Source of the DNA: Schizophyllum amplum
Lineage: Eukaryota > Basidiomycota > Agaricomycetes > Agaricales > Schizophyllaceae
NCBI GenBank assembly: GCA_007026445.1
Contig: VDMD01000012.1
Location: forward strand, 124,001 to 188,000
Length of the DNA stretch: 64,000 nt
Reading direction: 5' to 3'
Shown: positions 59,292 through 64,000 of the stretch, in pieces
How the letters are laid out: the number at the start of each line of letters is the position of its first letter
Numbering within the stretch: the stretch's first letter is position 1
The notes under the pieces: generated by a model
What the model was told of the DNA's origin: nothing
The model's input: the letters and a program-made list of their open reading frames with translations, nothing else
Databases searched by the model: none
Made by a program: the position numbers and the translations under genes

Positions 59292-60825
59292 ATGACTCCT
59301 CTTTGTCTCCAAATACCAGAGATTGTGCTCCTCATGTGTACGGAGCTCAGGAATGTGGACAGTCTGGGGTCGTTGGCATCCTTCGCTCAGACAAATTCCA
59401 CCATCTGCGAAGCTGCCCTAGACGTCCTCTGGGAAATGCAGGATTCTCTCGTGCCATTCATAAGGACGCTCCCGCAACACGAGATCTTAGAGGATAATCT
59501 AACTTTTAGACCTCTGGTGAGTGGCCACTGTCGCTCAAAATTGTTGCATACTCAAGGTCGAATAGGTGCACGTCCAAGACTACATTCCTTCGGTGGATTG
59601 GGAACATTCCCTGACATATGCGCGGCGCGTTAGGTCTCTTGTCTTCGAACGAAGCAGAAGCGACCTGGGAAATAATGACATGGGCCTGACAGCAAGGACT
59701 GCCCAACTACTGGCCTTGCGCGCCGGCCACTCATGTCTCTTCCCCAATATCAGAAAACTCGACTTCACAACTCTGGATAAACCTCACCGGGACTACAAGC
59801 TCCTTCGCCTCTTCCTCGGTCCGTCGCTGAATGCATTGACTGTGTGTCCGCACCTCGACATCGAGATTATGCTCATCCTGCCCACTCTACCGGCCATGTG
59901 TCCCCAAGTCACCGACCTTGTGATCGAAGCGTACAAGCCAGATTCTGCCGAGCCACCCCAACTGCTCAGACTGCCTTTTGAAGATGCGATCCTAGGCTGG
60001 CATGCCTTGACGACTCTGCAAGTCCCAGACGCACATCCGGCCTTCCTACGTCAGCTCGGACGTTGTCAAAGCCTGCGAACTCTGATATTATGCATTGATA
60101 TTGACCAGCATTGGGCGCCCGCCTCGTCTCCGGCTTTCGAGAATGGGTTGTCTACCCTTGAGCTATACACGTCACACCCATCGTTCCCGGCATCAATTAT
60201 CAAAGCCATGTCTAGCGCGCCAATCGGAATCACTGATCTCGTCGTACAAGTTGAGGAACAAGAGGATGGTGACCACTTGAGCCGACCCGACGAGGATAGT
60301 CACCGCGCGAGACAAGATAATCTCAACACGATTGCACGGATGTTGGGCCCACCGCTCACTCAACTCTATTATAGAGAATCATATCAGTATCATGGAACAT
60401 CTGAACTGGAACCTCTTGCAGCAGAAACACTTCTACAGTTCGCATCGTTCACGGAGATGCAGTATTTCGATCTCGATTCCCGCTTCAATGTCAGCGACAC
60501 CGACCTCGCTTTCCTTGCGCTTGCGTGGCCATCCCTGCAGTACTTCTCGATTGCAGAGCCGGCATCTCGACCGTTCATACGCAGACGCACGCCACAACCA
60601 CATACAGAAATTACTCTTCAGTCATTGGCATCGTTTGCGAATTCCTGTCCAATGCTTCATCACTTCGCATGCTATCTCGACGCAACTCGCATTCCGATTC
60701 ATCCCCGGTCCCTGTCAACCACCGAACGAGATACATGCTCTCAGCCCCTCTATATCGACATCCTCAATTCGCCCATTGCCGATGCGACTGCTGTGGCTTT
60801 GTTCATATACCACGTGACTAGATAA
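59292..60825 (+). CDS. F-box-like protein
   Basis: Two exons: 59292-59516 and 59566-60825, joined FRPL/VHVQDY by a 49-nt GTGAGT...TAG intron. The N-terminus (IPEIVLLMCTELRNVDSLGSLASFAQTNSTICEAALDVLW) is an F-box of the agaricomycete type. The C-terminal 400 residues are leucine rich with repeated elements such as HALTTLQVPD, CQSLRTLILCID and WPSLQYFSIAEP. It ends AVALFIYHVTR. Its layout (F-box, DVLWEMQDSLVPFI, long LRR-like tail) matches a lineage-expanded family. It sits in tandem with another F-box gene, but the two share little sequence, so recent duplication is not evident. Confidence 0.83.
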
Positions 60826-61068
60826 GCGTCCGCTGCGCGGATGCCCGACCTTGCTTGCCTGAAACTTGTGAAGGAGAAAAATATGATTATGAGCGGAAAG
60901 GTAACTATATATTCAATGAAAATACGGGCTAGAGGGCGAAGGTAACCTAATGGTAAAGAGAGGCAAAAACCAGCGAAGTCTACGAAAGTCTGCCTGAGAA
61001 GAGTACCAGAAAAGTAATGATGCACCAGTCAGAGAGGTGAGATCGGTTGAAGACGGCGGCCTGCAAGC

Positions 61069-62675
61069 AAAGGTCCTCGGCGCGAACGGGTCCCGCTTGC
61101 CACTGGCGCCAACACTGAAGTACGGGATGCTGGAGATAGTGGTCGGCGGAGCCGAGCTAAAGCTCTAAGCTCAGCTCGACTCAGCCCTGGTAGGCTCTGG
61201 CTCAGCTCAGCTCGCATAGGAGTAGGCTCTGAGCCGAGAGCCGAGCTGCGTTCGAGGGGAAGCCCGGGCTCTGAGCAAAAGCTCGCGCAGGCTCACCGAG
61301 GTTGAACACCCCCTAATCTGTATACTTTCTTACTTTTTACATCTACTCAAGCACTGGCTGTTCATTTCAAGGTGGTGGAGATGAAGGTTAACATGCCATA
61401 TGGCAGAAACGAAAGGCGGGTGACGCGATGCGCCGCCGCGAGTCACGGTTAGCGTGACCGGACGTGAGGTACGTGACCGCGGGGACTCACATCGTATCCT
61501 GGCGCCTACAAATCACCTGCAAGGTGCGCGCTCTGAACTGGATATATTGAGGTGAGTGATTCATATACTTTTCTGAGTCTGAAAACTCACTTTTCGCAGG
61601 TATATATTTATAGCACAAGCTCTAAGCTTTAGCTCAAGCTCGGCTCAACCCAGCTTGGGCTCGAGAGGTGAGCTGAGCCTGCCGTCTGGGACAGCCCGAG
61701 CTCAGCAAAGCTCAGAGAAACTCAGCTCAGCTCAGCTCAGCTCGGCTCCGCCGACCACTAGCTGGAGATCCCCGCGTCGTTGTGCTCCATCGGGCGCGAA
61801 TTGTCGTCCTCGTCCTCGAAGTCGATTGTAATGAGCGAGGCCGGTTGGCGCGCGGAGCGCGGGTGCGAGAGCGACGGGCCTCGTTCACTTCAACGACGTA
61901 GCTTGTCGGGAACAGCCCGCGTCTGCCGGGGAGCTCGCCCATCCACCACTCATCAGTCACGTCGCTGATGACCGCGATCTCCTTGCCCGTGCGGAAAACA
62001 GCTCGTCCGCACCAGAGAAGTCGTACAGAGCGCGCGTGTACTTTATTCCCGCGCTGCGAGGGCGCCTTGAGGAGGTGCGGGGGCGGTAGCGGCTTCGTGG
62101 ATGCTGTGGGAGAATCAACATCATGCTCTTCTTGGACTGTGTCCGCCCGAAGATCGGAGCCCGCTCGACGCAGGACCATGACCGTTGTCCTCCTTGCCCA
62201 GCTCCTCCAATGAGGCGAACTTATCGCACCCGTCGCGTCCCGTCACGGGCTCCTTTTCATCTGCCTCGTCCGCAAGGTTCTCCTTGCTTAGTCCGAGCGA
62301 CGATGCCTGGCATGAGACGCTCATCTTGCAGGATTTCTCCTTGTCTTTGTCCTCCTTGCCGCCCGCCGTGACAAGGAACGCGATAACTTCGCGCAGGAGC
62401 GAGGCCTCGGACTCCTGGAGCTGATGGGTGTGTGCACAGACATCATATCCCGGGCCTTCGCTGCAGATCCGTCAATGCTTGAAAGTAGTTTGGCCGCGAC
62501 ACGCACAAAGGAACTCTTTCTCCTTCTTCGAGGCGTTCAAATTCTCTAGCTTCGCATGCGCCACATTGCAGTTCAGCCGCCGACTCTCCAACTTATTGCG
62601 CTGCACGTCGTAGTAGTTGCGGATGTCCGAGTCCGACAGCAGCAACCTGACCCAGACCTGAGCGACCGTGACCAT
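61069..62675 (-). pseudogene. decayed BAR-SH3 (endophilin/Rvs-like) gene
   Basis: Read on the minus strand, 62600-62530 encodes QRNKLESRRLNCNVAHAKLENLNASKKEKE, the distal helix of a BAR domain; nothing of the N-terminal BAR half is found. An SH3 domain follows at about 62065-61880: ALYDFSGADELF lies in one frame and FRTGKEIAVISDVTDEWWMG then ELPGRRGLFPTSYVVEV in another, so the domain carries compensating frameshifts. An acidic tail (LITIDFEDEDDNSRPMEHND) in a third frame leads into the sequence on the far side of a transposon insertion (GISSIPYFSVGASGKRDPFAP). Loss of the N-terminus, frameshifts and the insertion make this a pseudogene. The intact family bends membranes in endocytosis and binds proline-rich partners. 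Confidence 0.7.
61137..61760. mobile_element. hAT-type non-autonomous element with 8-bp target duplication
   Basis: The ends are perfect 22-bp inverted repeats. The left begins TAGTGGTCGGCGGAGCC (61137-61158) and the right is its exact reverse complement ending GGCTCCGCCGACCACTA (61739-61760). Both sides are flanked by the direct repeat GCTGGAGA (61129-61136 and 61761-61768). An 8-bp duplication with a TAGTGG-type end is diagnostic of the hAT superfamily. Subterminal regions are packed with AGCTC/GAGCT repeats (for example four CTCAG units near the right end), typical transposase-binding arrays. The 624-bp interior encodes no transposase. It interrupts the BAR-SH3 pseudogene. Confidence 0.88.
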
Positions 62676-63593
62676 TTCTTGTTTTCAGGACAGACATGGC
62701 AGACCGGTGAACAGCTGTCATGGATAGAACAGAGGACGAGAGCAGCGAGCACAGCAGAAGCGATCGCGCGCTGTCAACAGTTCGCGTACGGGGACTCGGG
62801 AGTCGGGGACGCGATGGTACAAGCGGTGAGACGCGGAGCGGCGGAGCACGGGATGTTCACGCACGTGAAATGCGCGTGAGTGCGCGATGACGGCATTGCT
62901 TGTATTTATGTACGGAAGACAATCGGAGAAACTCAATAAGCATGGTGAAGAAGACCTTGCAAGCAAGGTGATTGGATGCTCGAAAACGATTGATATCACA
63001 GGGGAAGATGGTCCGTGTGCGAATACGTGGATAGATGTACGGAATGAACTCTATCAACTGCAGGAAGAGGAGGATGATTGAGGTCAGTCATTGAGTCTTG
63101 CGCCGCCTGTAGCGACAGCCCGTGTTGATGACTCCTCCGCAGATGGCTTCGGCGGTCTGCGACCGTCCGAGTAATATCCAACAGCAGACGGTTCTTTGCG
63201 CCGGCCCTCTACAACATATACGAATACGACCCCATATAACACAGCGTCTCTTCTTGATATAATGTGCTATCGTTCGCGCTGTCGTGCTTGGCTAAGGTCG
63301 CGCGGGCCATATCCCTAAGCTGTGTACACGCGGAATACAATTTCCGATACGTGAAGCGAGCGAGAGGTCATTTGGAATGTAAAAAGGCCTGCGCTAGCTT
63401 TTACATTGAAGGGTGAGAGAAAGAGAGGCTCAGAGAATATTTCCAAGTCAACGGCCTCGGGTTTTCGGACCGACGGCCGGAGTCCATGGAATTTGATCGT
63501 GCTTACGCGCCTCTCAATGTTTGTACTCTGCCGAGCTCACCGGGCGCGCGTAAGTAAAGCCAGACAACACACCCGCTCTTGCTCCGTACCACG
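62676..63593. other. no gene seen
   Basis: About 900 bases with short frames on both strands (62556-62879, 62718-62999) that carry no motif. The right part, rich in purine tracts, should be the promoter of the TLC gene. No RNA gene or repeat recognised. Confidence 0.35.
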
Positions 63594-64000
63594 ATGTCCG
63601 AGTATCATGACCTCGATGCCACCTACGTCGACCTCGCGCTCGCCTACCTCGATGAGTACCTCGGCCCGAACGGCGCCCTCGCGCGCTACCTCGCCTCGAA
63701 GGACTCGCTCCGCCTCACGCGTCTCCCGCGATTTCTCCCCCTCATCGCGGCTAGCTTTTTCTTCTTCACGCTTATACACGTCCTAGTCGCGCCTCTGGGC
63801 TCTAGGCTGCTCGCGCCGCGGACGTATGACGGCTTGCGCGGACGACGCGGGCGGAACGCGTGGTGCGTTTGCTTTTCATGAGCGTCTTCGGCCCGCTGAC
63901 CCTACAGGACAGGAACGTACACATCGTCTCCATGGTACACGCGTTAATGATTGTCCCACTTGCGCTACTATGCCTGGATTCCCCTGCGCTAGCGGCCGAC
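63594..64000 (+). CDS. TLC-domain (TRAM/LAG1/CLN8) membrane protein, 5' part
   Basis: Start MSEYHDLDATYVDLALAYLD at 63594. The first exon ends inside NAW at 63862, and an intron 63863-63912 (GTGCGT...CAG) joins it to NVHIVSMVHALMIVPLALLCL, giving the conserved TLC segment W-N-x-H-x-x-S-x-x-H. A first hydrophobic helix is LPLIAASFFFFTLIHVLVAP. TLC proteins are multi-spanning membrane proteins of the ER/Golgi or plasma membrane involved in lipid handling. This one, with its short N-terminus and NAWNVH motif, looks like the TMEM56/TLCD subgroup rather than ceramide synthase. The gene is cut by the window edge. Confidence 0.78.

Noticed and set aside
57345..60825. Recent tandem duplication of the two F-box genes
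   Set aside because: They share only the F-box layout. The first is intron-less and the second has an intron, and no long identical stretch is visible.
61137..61760. AGCTC-rich segment as a microsatellite or simple tandem repeat
   Set aside because: Perfect terminal inverted repeats and an 8-bp target duplication explain the whole segment as a hAT element; the repeats are its subterminal arrays.
1..64000. CRISPR arrays, bacterial operons, rRNA or tRNA genes
   Set aside because: No regularly spaced repeats, no Shine-Dalgarno patterned genes, and no cloverleaf or rRNA sequence that I could recognise by eye. A tRNA scan would be needed to exclude a single tRNA.

Overview
This is nuclear DNA of a filamentous basidiomycete, most likely an Agaricomycete. 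The genes are split by many introns of about 45-60 nt with GT-AG ends. Coding DNA is GC-rich, neighbours are closely packed on both strands, and the proteins (Sec16, Vti1, Vps54, Ost3, Pumilio, F-box proteins with fungal architecture, a ferrichrome-type peptide synthetase) fit that group. All gene models below were spliced by hand from the sequence, so exon edges are approximate unless stated.

Layout. 0-5 kb holds a decayed F-box gene, one hypothetical gene behind a TATA box, and a 726-bp inverted-repeat element with TA target sites. 5-14.3 kb (minus strand) holds the COPII scaffold SEC16 and a Pumilio/PUF RNA-binding protein with eight repeats. 14.3-18 kb has no gene I can support. 18-28 kb is a dense housekeeping block: an aldo/keto reductase, a mitochondrial S-adenosylmethionine carrier, OST3, the SNARE VTI1, a Bud27/URI-like acidic protein and a MYND zinc-finger protein. 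28.2-32.3 kb is VPS54 of the GARP tether.

32.5-56.5 kb is the accessory heart of the window. It contains a 15.6-kb nonribosomal peptide synthetase with the order A-T-C-A-T-C-A*-T-C-T-C-T-C, the layout of ferrichrome-type hydroxamate siderophore synthetases. Directly upstream lies a separate gene encoding a stand-alone adenylation enzyme with no carrier domain, and divergent from that is a full-length ABCC-type transporter. The third adenylation domain of the large synthetase (A*) looks degenerate: its core ATP-binding motifs are missing. The stand-alone enzyme next door keeps the motifs I could read. The two upstream regions carry clustered GATA sites, one matching exactly the consensus of fungal iron-sensing GATA repressors. 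The simplest reading is an iron-regulated siderophore locus in which one adenylation activity has moved out of the megasynthetase and may act in trans. No ornithine hydroxylase or acyltransferase gene is in the window.

57-64 kb holds two F-box proteins in tandem, a decayed BAR-SH3 gene interrupted by a 624-bp hAT-type non-autonomous element with a perfect 8-bp target duplication, and the start of a TLC-domain membrane protein that runs off the right edge.
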